A stretch of DNA of 64,000 nt, from contig NZ_JAFCJS010000001.1 in assembly GCF_018130825.1 (NCBI RefSeq), positions 434,001 through 498,000 of the forward strand. Reading direction: 5' to 3'. A program made the translations under genes and the position numbers. The notes beneath the pieces were generated by a model. The model did not search any database, was not told the DNA's origin, and was given only the letters and a program-made list of their open reading frames with translations. Positions 22,129 to 32,399 of this stretch are shown here, in pieces. The DNA comes from Bradyrhizobium liaoningense. Lineage in GTDB: Bacteria > Pseudomonadota > Alphaproteobacteria > Rhizobiales > Xanthobacteraceae. Positions within the stretch are counted from its first letter, which is position 1; the number at the start of each line of letters is the position of its first letter.

Positions 22129-22638
22129 ATGTTCGACATCGGGTGGAGTGAACTGGTCCTGATCGGGGTCGTGGCCCTGATCGCCATCGGCCCGAAAGAG
22201 CTGCCGGGCGTGCTGCGCATGGTCGGGCAGTGGATGGGCAAGGCCCGCAAGATGGCCGCCGAATTCCAGGGTCAGTTCCAGGAGGCGATGCGCGAGGCCG
22301 AGATGGCCGACCTCAAGAAGAGCTTTGATGAGGTCAAGGAAGCCGCCACCGGATTCAATCCGCTGACCTCGCTCCAGAAGGACGTCAGCGACGCGCTTCG
22401 CGTCGATGCGCTGGACAAGCCGGCCGAGACGCCTGCGACGGCTGCCGAACCGGCGACTTCAATTGAAGCGCCGGCGACTCCGACCACCCCAGAAGCCCCG
22501 ACGCCGGAGACTTTCGTGGAAGCCGAGGCGCATGCGGCTGTGAACGAGCCGCTCGCCATCACCCGTGAGGTCGAGCAGGCAAAGGTCGCGCAGGACACCG
22601 CGCCATCCGAAGCGATCAAGGACGCCAAAGCGTCATGA
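22129..22638 (+). CDS. tatB: Sec-independent translocase subunit TatB
   Basis: A 169-residue TatB with the typical N-terminus [18 protein letters not shown], a hinge GPKELPG and a long amphipathic helix ([18 protein letters not shown]). A Pro/Ala/Thr/Glu-rich tail follows. With TatC it forms the receptor for folded substrates bearing twin-arginine leaders. Ribosome site GGAAGA precedes the ATG; the stop overlaps tatC by 4 bases. Confidence 0.95.
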   Translation: MFDIGWSELVLIGVVALIAIGPKELPGVLRMVGQWMGKARKMAAEFQGQFQEAMREAEMADLKKSFDEVKEAATGFNPLTSLQKDVSDALRVDALDKPAETPATAAEPATSIEAPATPTTPEAPTPETFVEAEAHAAVNEPLAITREVEQAKVAQDTAPSEAIKDAKAS

Positions 22639-23450
22639 CCGACGCCGATATCGAAGCCAGCAAAGCCCCTCTGATGGACCACCTGATCGAGCTGCGCTCG
22701 CGGCTGATCAAGGCGCTTCTCGGCTTTGGCGTGGCCTTCATCTTCTGCTTCTTCTTCGCCAAGCAGATTTTCAACGTGTTGGTCTGGCCATATGTCTTGG
22801 CCGTCGGCGATCCCGGAAACGCCAAGCTCATTTACACCGCGTTCCTGGAATATTTCCTGACCCAGCTGAAGCTGGCGATGTTTGGCGCGGCCTTCATCTC
22901 GTTCCCAATCGTGGCGGGGCAGGTCTACATGTTCGTGGCGCCCGGGCTCTACAAGCACGAGAAGCAGGCCTTCCTGCCGTATCTGGTCGCGACGCCGTTC
23001 TTTTTCGTGCTGGGTGCGACACTGGTCTATTTCGTTGTGTTCCCGATGCTGGCGCGCTTCTCGCTGGGCATGCAGCAGCTCGGCAGCGACGAGACCGCAA
23101 AGATCGAGCTGTTGCCGAAGGTCGGCGAATATCTGTCGCTGATGATGTCGTTGATCTTCGCTTTCGGCATTGCCTTCCAGCTTCCGGTCATCCTGACGCT
23201 GCTCGGGCGGATCGGCATCATCACCTCGAAGATGCTGCGCGAGAAGCGGCGCTACTTCATCGTCATCGCCTTCGTCATCGCGGCCGTGCTGACGCCACCC
23301 GACGTGATCAGCCAGTGCTCGCTGGCGATTCCGCTGATGGCGCTCTATGAGGGCTCGATCATCGCGGTGGCGATGGTGGAGAAGAAGGCGGCGGCCTCGC
23401 AGGCTGCCACCGGCACTGATGTGACGACACCGGCCAATCCGGCCGAGTAG
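22635..23450 (+). CDS. tatC: Sec-independent translocase subunit TatC
   Basis: A 271-residue polytopic protein that recognises the twin-arginine signal. The N-terminal [18 protein letters not shown] and six hydrophobic segments follow the TatC plan, with the FSFP-like [24 protein letters not shown] loop. At least two products in this window (32400-33437 and 54191-54702) carry RR-containing leaders that might use it. Confidence 0.95.
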   Translation: MTDADIEASKAPLMDHLIELRSRLIKALLGFGVAFIFCFFFAKQIFNVLVWPYVLAVGDPGNAKLIYTAFLEYFLTQLKLAMFGAAFISFPIVAGQVYMFVAPGLYKHEKQAFLPYLVATPFFFVLGATLVYFVVFPMLARFSLGMQQLGSDETAKIELLPKVGEYLSLMMSLIFAFGIAFQLPVILTLLGRIGIITSKMLREKRRYFIVIAFVIAAVLTPPDVISQCSLAIPLMALYEGSIIAVAMVEKKAAASQAATGTDVTTPANPAE

Positions 23451-23467
23451 GGCGCTACAGCCTCCGG

Positions 23468-24993
<1,526 letters not shown>

Positions 24994-25087
24994 TCGTGTT
25001 GCCCGCTTGAAACGCAGAAACGTTTGGTTGCGAAGATCGGGCGGCCGGTTATCCTGCCGGCCACCCGTCAATGTGAACTGACCGTCC

Positions 25088-25444
25088 ATGGCCTTGCACC
25101 GCGATATCTTCTGGGTCGGCAGACAATGGGCGGTGACAGGTGCAGGCATCCAGGCCGTCGACCAGCGTTTGCGCGGTGTGCTCGACATCGAGATCGCGCG
25201 GCTCTGGGACGATGATCTCGTGCAGAGCCGGCGGACCAAGCCCGGCGTGAATGCCGCTGATTTCGACAAGGCACTGACGGTGGCACGCGAACGTTTTCCG
25301 CAGACGCCGGACCCTATCGTGGCGCAGCTGGCGGCGCTCGGCGTGGTCGAGGCGCCCGCTGCAAGCCCGGTCGTGCCGGCGATGGTGCTGCGTGTCGAAG
25401 GCCGGCTGGCGCGCTTCCTGCCGCAATGGCGCGTTCGCCGGTAA
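25088..25444 (+). CDS. conserved hypothetical protein
   Basis: A 118-residue soluble protein starting MALHRDIFWVGRQWAVTGAGIQ. It has an alternating hydrophobic pattern, an acidic DIEIARLWDDD segment and a basic C-terminus (RLARFLPQWRVRR). There is no signal peptide or membrane helix, and I recognise no catalytic motif. Codon use is typical of the neighbourhood. It sits between serS and surE on the same strand. The ribosome site is weak, so the exact start is uncertain. Confidence 0.65.
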   Translation: MALHRDIFWVGRQWAVTGAGIQAVDQRLRGVLDIEIARLWDDDLVQSRRTKPGVNAADFDKALTVARERFPQTPDPIVAQLAALGVVEAPAASPVVPAMVLRVEGRLARFLPQWRVRR

Positions 25445-25552
25445 CGGGACGGGAGAGGGAACCGATCCGGCCCCGAAATTGGCCCGGTTTGCCTGATGGG
25501 CCAGAGCCGGTTAAGACGGCTCGGACCCTGCTTTCTGGAATCGATCTCTCGC

Positions 25553-26320
25553 ATGCGCATTCTCTGCACCAATGACGACGGCATCCACGCTCCCGGCCTC
25601 AAGGTCGTGGAGGAGATCGCGCGTGCATTGTCCGACGACGTCTGGGTGGTGGCGCCCGAGCTCGACCAGTCCGGCGTGTCGCATTCGCTGTCGCTGAACG
25701 ATCCCCTGCGCCTGCGCGAGGTCGGTCCGCGGCACTTTGCCGTGCGCGGCACCCCGACCGACTGCGTCATCATGGGCGCGCGCCACATTCTCGGCACCAA
25801 GCCGCCCGACGTCGTGCTGTCGGGCGTCAACAAGGGCCGCAACGTCGCCGAGGACGTGGTCTATTCCGGCACCATCGCCGGCGCGCTCGAAGGCACCATC
25901 CTCGGACTGCCGTCGTTTGCGCTGTCGCAGGAGTTCAGCGTCGAGACCCGCGAACGGCCGCCGTGGGACACCGCGCGCAAGTTCGGTCCCGACATCCTGC
26001 GCAAGGTGATCGCCGCGGGCATCCCGAAGGACACCGTCATCAACGTCAACTTCCCGTCCTGCGCGCCGGAAGATGTGCTTGGCATTCGCGTCACGCGGCA
26101 GGGCAAGCGCAATCTCGGCTTCCTCAGGATCGACGAGCGCAGGGACGGACGCAACAATCCCTATTTCTGGATCGGCTTCGAGCGCGCGGCGATGATGGAT
26201 ACGCCGGCCGACGGCACGGATCTCGCCGCGCTGCGCGATCGCTATGTCTCGGTCACGCCGCTCAGGCTCGATCGCACCAACGAAGCGTTCTCGGAAGAGC
26301 TGAGCGCGACGCTGAAGTAA
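25553..26320 (+). CDS. surE: 5'/3'-nucleotidase SurE
   Basis: A 255-residue metal-dependent nucleotidase. Start 25553 (MRILCTNDDGIHAPG) gives the diagnostic NDDG metal site at the N-terminus; upstream in-frame sequence is not conserved in style. Other motifs are APELDQSGVSHSLS and SGVNKGRNVAEDVVYSGT. It precedes pcm and an nlpD-like gene, the same surE-pcm-nlpD order as in enterobacteria, linked to survival in stationary phase. Confidence 0.96.
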   Translation: MRILCTNDDGIHAPGLKVVEEIARALSDDVWVVAPELDQSGVSHSLSLNDPLRLREVGPRHFAVRGTPTDCVIMGARHILGTKPPDVVLSGVNKGRNVAEDVVYSGTIAGALEGTILGLPSFALSQEFSVETRERPPWDTARKFGPDILRKVIAAGIPKDTVINVNFPSCAPEDVLGIRVTRQGKRNLGFLRIDERRDGRNNPYFWIGFERAAMMDTPADGTDLAALRDRYVSVTPLRLDRTNEAFSEELSATLK

Positions 26321-26339
26321 GAAGATTTGGAAGTAGCGG

Positions 26340-26711
26340 CTAGCTGCCGCGCAGGGCGGCTTCGATGGTCTTGCCGAGCGCGTCGAGCTGGAACGGCTTC
26401 TGCAGGGCCGGCCGGTCGCGATATTGCTCGGGCAGGCCCGAAGAGCCGTAGCCGGTGGCGAAGATGAACGGGCAGCCCTTCGCCCTGATCACATCGGCGA
26501 CCGGCGAGATGACCTTGCCGTTGACGTTGACGTCGAGGATGGCGATGTCGAACTCGGTGGCCTGGGCGAGCCGCATCGCCTCGGTGATATCGCCGGCTTC
26601 GGCTGCGACCTTGTAGCCGAGCTCTTCGAGCATGTCCGCGACCATCATCCTGATCATCACCTCGTCCTCGACGAGGAATACAGAGCGGCCCGAAAGCCCT
26701 GTCGCAGTCAT
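26340..26711 (-). CDS. single-domain response regulator
   Basis: A 123-residue receiver-only protein. Start 26711 (MTATGLSGRSVFLVEDE) is preferred because AAGGAC precedes it; ATG 26732 lacks a ribosome site. The acidic pair is in VEDEVMIR, the phospho-acceptor in AILDVNVNG, the Thr/Ser switch in IFATGYG and the Lys in LQKPFQ. No output domain exists, so it probably relays phosphate or acts by binding a partner. It is inserted in antisense orientation between surE and pcm. Confidence 0.9.
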   Translation of the reverse strand: MTATGLSGRSVFLVEDEVMIRMMVADMLEELGYKVAAEAGDITEAMRLAQATEFDIAILDVNVNGKVISPVADVIRAKGCPFIFATGYGSSGLPEQYRDRPALQKPFQLDALGKTIEAALRGS

Positions 26712-26951
26712 TGTCGGTGAGTCCTTGCCCATTTGCGAAAACGTTCGCAGATAACGCGAATCGACGCAATGCGCGTTTCGGCGAACGAGCGCCCGAAAAT
26801 GGCCTTCGCGGCCAGACCGCTGCAGGCCAATTTGTGGTCAAATACTGCGGCGAAAGGTTATCATGGGTTCCGGGGCAGGAACAAGATTCTCGCCCGGGCC
26901 TTGAGCTCTGCAAGCGACGATCCGACCTGACGAGACACGATACAAACAGCG

Positions 26952-27602
26952 ATGACCCCCAATCAGCATCCGCCGGAAAAGATGATGTTTCAGCTCACGC
27001 TGAGGCGTCGGGGCATCAGCGATCAGGCGGTGCTGAGGACCATGGAGGAGGTGCCGCGCGAGCTTTTCGTCGACGAGGCCGATCGCGAGGGCGCCTATCG
27101 CGATAGCGCGCTGCCGATCGCGTGCGGGCAGACCATCAGCCAGCCCTTCGTCGTCGCCTACATGACCGAGCAGCTCCAGCTCCACAAGCGGCACCGCGTG
27201 CTCGAGATCGGAGCGGGCTCCGGCTATCAGGCGGCGGTGCTGTCGCGGCTCGCAGGCCAGGTGCTGACCGTCGAGCGCTATCGCAAGCTGGCCGACGCCG
27301 CACGCGCCAGGCTCGAAAAGCTCGACTGTCACAATGTCGAGGTGATGCTCGGTGATGGCCTCAACCTGCCGTCCAATATCGGGCCGTTCGACCGCATCAT
27401 CGTCACCGCCGCGATGGAGCAGATTCCGGAGAACCTGATCGAGCGGCTCGAGGTCGGCGGCATCCTGATCGCCCCGGTCGGGCCGCATCAGGGCGTGCAG
27501 ACGCTGATCCGCCTGACCCGGACCGAAGCCGGGATCGAGCGCAAGGAACTCGTCGAGGTCCGCTTCGTACCGGCACTGCCGGGCGTGGCGCGGGAGCTGT
27601 AG
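26952..27602 (+). CDS. pcm: protein-L-isoaspartate O-methyltransferase
   Basis: A 216-residue SAM-dependent enzyme that repairs isoaspartyl damage in proteins. It shows the Pcm segment [17 protein letters not shown], motif [17 protein letters not shown] and the later [11 protein letters not shown] strand. Length is normal. It lies between surE and the LysM/M23 lipoprotein gene. Confidence 0.95.
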   Translation: MTPNQHPPEKMMFQLTLRRRGISDQAVLRTMEEVPRELFVDEADREGAYRDSALPIACGQTISQPFVVAYMTEQLQLHKRHRVLEIGAGSGYQAAVLSRLAGQVLTVERYRKLADAARARLEKLDCHNVEVMLGDGLNLPSNIGPFDRIIVTAAMEQIPENLIERLEVGGILIAPVGPHQGVQTLIRLTRTEAGIERKELVEVRFVPALPGVAREL

Positions 27603-27711
27603 ATTTCCGGATTGGCTGTTCCGCCAACATCTTATTGGGAGGGTTAAGCCGTTATTTACTCGGCGCGTGTTTACTTAAAACACCAGTTCTGTTGCGTACG
27701 AGTGAGTAACC

Positions 27712-29124
27712 ATGTCTGTCGTCGCCGAGTTGCTTTACTCGCGCCGCGTGCCGCAGGTCGCGGTGCTGGCGCTGATCTCCTTCAGCTTCGCAGGGTGCAG
27801 CGCCGACATGTCGTCGCGGTTGTCCCAGTCGAATTTCTCCAATCCCTTCGCTTCCGACCAGACCGGTTCGGTGCAGCAGGCGCCGCCGCCGCCGCAGCAG
27901 CAGCAGCGTGAGCTGCCGCAATATGCGCGGCCGCAGACGCAGCCCGGTTATTACCAGTCGCAGCCCTTGCCGCCGCCGGCGGTATCCGCGCCGCAATCCT
28001 ATCCGGTCACGGGGGGCGGTGGCGTGTCTGGTGGCGGGCGCGGCGTCAGCTCCTATGCGCCCCCGGCGCAGCCGCACCTGGACACCACGGCCACCGTGCC
28101 GCCGCGCTCGGTCGCAGCTGCCCAGCCGGCCGGTGGAACCAAGATCATCGTCGGTACCAGCGATACGCTCGATGTGCTGGCCAAGCGCTATCGCGTCACG
28201 CCGCAGGCGATCCTCGCCGCCAATGGCTACAAGGGCCCGCGCGCGCTCTCGCCCGGTCAGCAGCTGATCATCCCGCATCCGGCCACGGCCGCTGCGCCCG
28301 CACCTGCGATGGCTCCTGTCGCCGCGGCTCCGGCGATGCCGCCTGCTGGCAAGCCGGTTGCTGCCGTCGCTGCGCCTCCGAGCACTCATTTCGTCAATCG
28401 CGGCGACACGCTCGCCAGCATCGCCCGCAAGAACCATATCTCGGCGGCCGAGCTCGCGCGGGCCAACGGTCTCGATTCGTCGGCCAAGCTCAAGCTCGGC
28501 ACCAAGCTGACCGTGCCCGGCGCAAAGACCGCTGCGGTTGCAGCGCCGGTTGCCGCCGCGCCCGTCGCAGCGGCCCCGGTCGCCGGAACGCTGCAACCCA
28601 TTGCGGCTGCCCCGGCACCGGCTCCTGCCACCAAGATGGCTGCTGTCGTGCCCGTGCAGAGCGCGCGCCTGGCGCAGGCCACGGCGAACGTCGAAGAGAA
28701 GCCCGCCGAGACGCCGGCGAAAGCTGCGGAAGCCACCGGCGCGCTGCCGACCTTCCGCTGGCCGGTGCGCGGCAAGGTGGTCACGAGCTACGGCGCCAAG
28801 ACCAACGGCAAGTCCAACGACGGCATCAATCTCGCGGTACCGGAGGGGACGCCGGTCAAGGCGGCTGAAGACGGCGTCGTCGCCTATTCCGGCAACGAGC
28901 TGAAGGGTTACGGCAATCTGGTCCTGGTTCGGCACTCCAACGGCTACGTCACCGCATATGCCCATGCGAGTGAGCTGCTGGTGAAGCGCGGCGATACCAT
29001 CAAGCGCGGTCAGGTCATTGCCAAGTCGGGTCAATCCGGTGAGGTGGCGTCGCCGCAGCTCCACTTCGAGATCCGCAAGGGATCGAGCCCGGTTGACCCG
29101 CTTCAATTCCTGAACGGGGCGTGA
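27712..29124 (+). CDS. nlpD: NlpD-like lipoprotein: two LysM domains and a degenerate LytM/M23 domain
   Basis: A 470-residue envelope lipoprotein. The leader ends in a lipobox (SFAGC), followed by a Gln/Pro-rich stretch. LysM 1 lies near residues 143-187 (IIVGTSDTLDVLAKRY) and LysM 2 near 224-270 (HFVNRGDTLASIARKN). Ala/Pro linkers lead to a C-terminal M23/LytM fold (about 345-468). The first metal-ligand motif, normally HxGID, reads NDGIN here, while AYAH and LHFEIR remain. The loss of His and Asp ligands suggests a non-catalytic amidase activator, as known for EnvC/NlpD. The position after surE-pcm supports the name. Confidence 0.88.
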   Translation: MSVVAELLYSRRVPQVAVLALISFSFAGCSADMSSRLSQSNFSNPFASDQTGSVQQAPPPPQQQQRELPQYARPQTQPGYYQSQPLPPPAVSAPQSYPVTGGGGVSGGGRGVSSYAPPAQPHLDTTATVPPRSVAAAQPAGGTKIIVGTSDTLDVLAKRYRVTPQAILAANGYKGPRALSPGQQLIIPHPATAAAPAPAMAPVAAAPAMPPAGKPVAAVAAPPSTHFVNRGDTLASIARKNHISAAELARANGLDSSAKLKLGTKLTVPGAKTAAVAAPVAAAPVAAAPVAGTLQPIAAAPAPAPATKMAAVVPVQSARLAQATANVEEKPAETPAKAAEATGALPTFRWPVRGKVVTSYGAKTNGKSNDGINLAVPEGTPVKAAEDGVVAYSGNELKGYGNLVLVRHSNGYVTAYAHASELLVKRGDTIKRGQVIAKSGQSGEVASPQLHFEIRKGSSPVDPLQFLNGA

Positions 29125-29168
29125 GGCGCGGGCCCACAGAGTTGGGCGCGCAACCACCACGAATATGC

Positions 29169-29220
29169 TGTCATCGCCCGCCTTGTGCGCATTGCGCACC
29201 AGAGCGGGCGATCCACTATT
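29169..29220. repeat. half-copy of the GTCAT...CCA palindromic element
   Basis: TGTCAT and ATCGCCCGC (29173-29181) pair with GCGGGCGAT (29204-29212), with an inner GTGCGC-ATT-GCGCAC hairpin (29184-29198), and run on into TCCACTA. The order equals one half of the element at 23468-23588. The mirror half (TAGTGGA...ATGACA) is not present downstream, so this copy is truncated. It can also act as a terminator for the nlpD-like gene. Confidence 0.7.
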
Positions 29221-29349
29221 TCCAGGGGCGGCGGTCGCCAGGCCGAGAAGTTGCCTCGTTTTGGGTCTGCTTCGGTTTTGACGGCGCAGCGGATCTGGCT
29301 GGGCTTGCCAGCGACCCAGCGCCGGCGTGAACGACCCAACCCCGAACCC

Positions 29350-29363
29350 TTGATCTAGATCAA
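29350..29363. promoter_or_regulatory. perfect FNR/FixK-type box
   Basis: TTGATCTAGATCAA is a perfect 14-base palindrome matching the consensus TTGAT-N4-ATCAA of FNR/Anr/FixK regulators. It lies 67 bases before the ATG of the formylglycine-generating enzyme gene (29431). It was the only full match I noticed when scanning for this pattern. Placement suggests activation of that cluster under low oxygen by a FixK2-type protein; no such regulator is in the window. Confidence 0.7.
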
Positions 29364-29430
29364 CCTGGAAGAGTGGCGTTCGGTTTCCGTTGCGGCGCAA
29401 GCCAATGATGCACGGGGCCGGAGATCGGGC

Positions 29431-30426
29431 ATGAAGCTGGGTGATACGGCATCGTCGCCTGATTCCGGACAATCGTTCCAGCATCCAGCAGGTGAGGGGA
29501 TGCTGTACGTGCCGGGCGGCACGTTTCGCATGGGTTCGGATCGGCACTATCCGGAGGAAGCGCCGGTCCACCGCGTCATCGTGGATGCGTTCTGGATGGA
29601 TCGCCATCCGGTGACGAACCGGCAATTCAAGGCATTCGCCAGAGCTACCGGCCACGTCACCGTTGCCGAGATCACGCCCGATCCAAAGGATTACCCCGGA
29701 ATTCTCCCGCATATGATCTATGCGGGTTCGCTGATGTTCTCTCCGCCCGCGTATCCCGTCAGTCTCCGGGACTTCAGCCAGTGGTGGACCTTCGCCAAAG
29801 GCGCGGACTGGCGGCATCCCTACGGGCCGGGCAGCGACATCCGTGGGCTGGACGATCATCCCGTCGTGCATGTGGCGTTCAGCGACGTGATCGCCTACGC
29901 AAGATGGGCCGGCAAGGATTTGCCGACCGAGGCGGAATGGGAATTCGCGGCGCGCGGCGGGCTGGACGGCGCCGAGTTCGCATGGGGAGATGAATTTACG
30001 CCCGAGGGCCGTCACATGGCCAACACCTGGCAGGGCGAATTTCCACGCCAGAACACTGGGGACGACGGCTACGAACGGACATCGCCGGTCACCGCGTTTC
30101 CGCCGAACGGATACGGGCTGCACGATATGATCGGCAACGTCTGGGAGTGGACGTGCGACTGGTACTCGCCTCGGCATGAGGCCGACGCTGCAAAAGCCTG
30201 CTGCATTCCAGAGAACCCGCGCGGCGGCCGCGAGGCCGATAGCTACGACCCCAGAACGACCAACGTCAAGATTCCACGCAAGGTCATCAAAGGCGGCTCG
30301 CATTTGTGCGCGCCGAATTACTGCCGGCGCTACCGGCCGGCTGCGCGGCATGCGGAGCCGGTCGACACATCCACAAGTCATCTTGGATTTCGGTGCATCA
30401 GACGAGGTGTCTCTAACGCATCATAA
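29431..30426 (+). CDS. formylglycine-generating enzyme (sulfatase activator)
   Basis: A 331-residue cytosolic FGE/SUMF1-family protein that oxidises the active-site Cys of sulfatases to formylglycine. It begins GEGMLYVPGGTFRMGSD and includes LPTEAEWEFAARGG and IGNVWEWTCDW. Both catalytic cysteines of true FGE are present in GGSHLCAPNYCRRYR (C293 and C298, same five-residue spacing as in human FGE), and the fold ends STSHLGFRC. This separates it from the many Cys-less paralogues. GGAG precedes the ATG. A sulfatase gene starts 15 bases downstream, so the pair is almost certainly one operon. Confidence 0.95.
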   Translation: MKLGDTASSPDSGQSFQHPAGEGMLYVPGGTFRMGSDRHYPEEAPVHRVIVDAFWMDRHPVTNRQFKAFARATGHVTVAEITPDPKDYPGILPHMIYAGSLMFSPPAYPVSLRDFSQWWTFAKGADWRHPYGPGSDIRGLDDHPVVHVAFSDVIAYARWAGKDLPTEAEWEFAARGGLDGAEFAWGDEFTPEGRHMANTWQGEFPRQNTGDDGYERTSPVTAFPPNGYGLHDMIGNVWEWTCDWYSPRHEADAAKACCIPENPRGGREADSYDPRTTNVKIPRKVIKGGSHLCAPNYCRRYRPAARHAEPVDTSTSHLGFRCIRRGVSNAS

Positions 30427-30441
30427 CGGGAGAGCAATGCC

Positions 30442-32220
30442 ATGTTGAATTGCGTATTCAAGGACAAGCTTTCGGTTGCAACGCCGCGCAAGACGCAAAG
30501 TTGGATCAAGCGGTCCCGTCTAGCGCTGCTCAGTGCGACGATGATAATTCCATCCTCAGGGTTGATCAGCACTCCGGCAGCCGCCCAGCAGCCGGCGCAA
30601 AAGCCCAACATCCTCTTCATCATGGGTGATGACATCGGCCTGTATCAGCCGAGCATCTACCATCGCGGCCTGATGGTCGGCGAGACGCCCAACATCGATC
30701 GCATCGGCAACGAAGGAGCGATCTTCACGCATTACTATGCCGAGCAGAGCTGCACCGCCGGCCGCAATGCCTTCTTCACCGGCATGCATCCGCTGCGAAC
30801 GGGAATGATTCCTCCGCAACTGCCCGGCAGCCCGTCCTATTTGCGGCCCGGCACCCCGGCGCTCGCCAAGTTCCTGCTCGATCTCGGCTACAACACCGGC
30901 GAGTTCGGCAAGAACCATCTCGGCGATCACACCGACGCGCTGCCGACCGCTCACGGCTTCCAGGAATATTGGGGCTATCTGTATCATCTCGATGCGATGC
31001 AGGGCGTGAGCTTCCCGGACATCAACAAGTCCCCCACCCAGCAGACGGTTGCCCCGCCGTGCAAGAATACGCCGATCCCCGGCATCGCGGAGGTACCGGG
31101 CGCGGTCGATCCGAAAACGACGGTTTGCCTGACGCCACCGCGCAACGTCCTGTCGTGCAAGTCGGATGGCACATCCAGGACTCAGCAGTGCATCGACCAG
31201 GGCCCGCTGACACTCGAGCGATCGAAGGGGGTCGACGAGGAAATCTCGGCCAAGGTTATCGACTTCATCGATCGCAACGATCCGAAGACGACGGGCAAGC
31301 CTTTCTTCGTCTGGTACAACCCTGCGCGCATGCACATCACGACTGTGCTGAATGACAAGTACCTGAGCATGGTCGGCGAGGCGGGCGGCAAGGACTGGGG
31401 CCTCAACGAAGCCGGCATGAAGCAGATGGATGACAACATCGGCGTGGTGCTCAAGAAGCTCGAAGACATGGGCCAACTCGACAATACGATCGTCGTGTTC
31501 ACCACCGACAACGGTGCCGAAACCATCACCTTTCCGGACGGCGGCACCACTCCGTTCAAGGGCGGCAAGCTGAGCACCTGGGAAGGCGGCATGCGCGCGC
31601 CGGCCCTCGTTCGCTGGCCGGGCGTCATCAAGCCCGGTACCGTCAAGAACGAAATGTTCGCAGCGCTCGACTGGCTGCCGACGTTTGTCAACATCGGCGG
31701 CGGCGCCAAGGGCGACCAACTGAAGAGGCGCATCGAGGCCGGCCAGTATCCCGGCATCGTGAAAACCACGCTCGATGGCGTCGATCAGACCGAGTACCTT
31801 TCCGGGCGTTCGGAAAAGTCGGCACGCGATACCTTCTTCTACTACTCGGGCAAGGATCCGTCGGCGGTCCGCTACAAGAACTGGAAGATCTACTTCACGA
31901 TGGTCTCCGACGCCCCACAGGGCTTTATTGCCGGAGCGCTTCCCTATCACTGGGCCCAGGTCGTCAATATCAAGCGAGACCCGTTCGAGACCTCGATCGG
32001 TTCACAATACAAGACACTCATGGGCTTGGGTGGCGTAATCGGATCTCCTTCTACAGCCTACGTCTATGACTGGAACATGCTGCCGATCGGGCAGGCGCTC
32101 TGGCTGAAGGAACTGGAGAGCTATATTGCGTACCCGCCGCTGCAGGACCCGGCGAGCTACAACCTCGAACAGGTGATACAGCAGATCAAGCAGGCCAAGA
32201 CGGCCGGCCGCAGCGACTAA
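30442..32220 (+). CDS. periplasmic arylsulfatase-type sulfatase
   Basis: A 592-residue exported type I sulfatase. A long N-terminal leader (RLALLSATMIIPSSG) ends near TPAAAQQ. The metal-binding NILFIMGDDIG follows, then the formylglycine motif CTAGR (C104), a variant of CxPxR with Ala for Pro. Later come GKNHLGDHTDALPT, FTTDNGAE and STWEGGMRAPALVRWPG, typical of the family. It hydrolyses sulfate esters; the substrate is not readable from sequence. Activation by the FGE upstream is expected. The export route should be after cytosolic Cys conversion, or via Sec as a partly folded chain; the leader shows KRSRL rather than a classic twin-Arg motif. Confidence 0.93.
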   Translation: MLNCVFKDKLSVATPRKTQSWIKRSRLALLSATMIIPSSGLISTPAAAQQPAQKPNILFIMGDDIGLYQPSIYHRGLMVGETPNIDRIGNEGAIFTHYYAEQSCTAGRNAFFTGMHPLRTGMIPPQLPGSPSYLRPGTPALAKFLLDLGYNTGEFGKNHLGDHTDALPTAHGFQEYWGYLYHLDAMQGVSFPDINKSPTQQTVAPPCKNTPIPGIAEVPGAVDPKTTVCLTPPRNVLSCKSDGTSRTQQCIDQGPLTLERSKGVDEEISAKVIDFIDRNDPKTTGKPFFVWYNPARMHITTVLNDKYLSMVGEAGGKDWGLNEAGMKQMDDNIGVVLKKLEDMGQLDNTIVVFTTDNGAETITFPDGGTTPFKGGKLSTWEGGMRAPALVRWPGVIKPGTVKNEMFAALDWLPTFVNIGGGAKGDQLKRRIEAGQYPGIVKTTLDGVDQTEYLSGRSEKSARDTFFYYSGKDPSAVRYKNWKIYFTMVSDAPQGFIAGALPYHWAQVVNIKRDPFETSIGSQYKTLMGLGGVIGSPSTAYVYDWNMLPIGQALWLKELESYIAYPPLQDPASYNLEQVIQQIKQAKTAGRSD

Positions 32221-32399
32221 TCGCTGGATACTGCATTGGCGGGCGTCACTTTCGGCGCTCGCCAATCCACTGCGGTCAGAATCCAACCGCTCGCGAAGCA
32301 GCATATAGGCAAGCGTGCGACGAACGGCAGCGATACACCAGCCTCGCACGTACCTTCAATGTTGACCGATAGGGACCGCACAATCGAAGCGGGTCGACA

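Larger units (their letters stand above)
29125..29430. other. intergenic region upstream of the sulfatase cluster
   Basis: No gene is seen in these 306 bases. They contain a half-copy of the GTCAT...CCA palindrome family (29169-29220) and a perfect FNR/FixK-type palindrome (29350-29363). This is the likely promoter region of the formylglycine-generating enzyme gene. Confidence 0.55.

Noticed and set aside
27652..30381. 909-codon open frame on the minus strand
   Set aside because: It spans the nlpD-like and FGE genes in antisense. Composition is that of a GC3 shadow and it has no recognisable domain.
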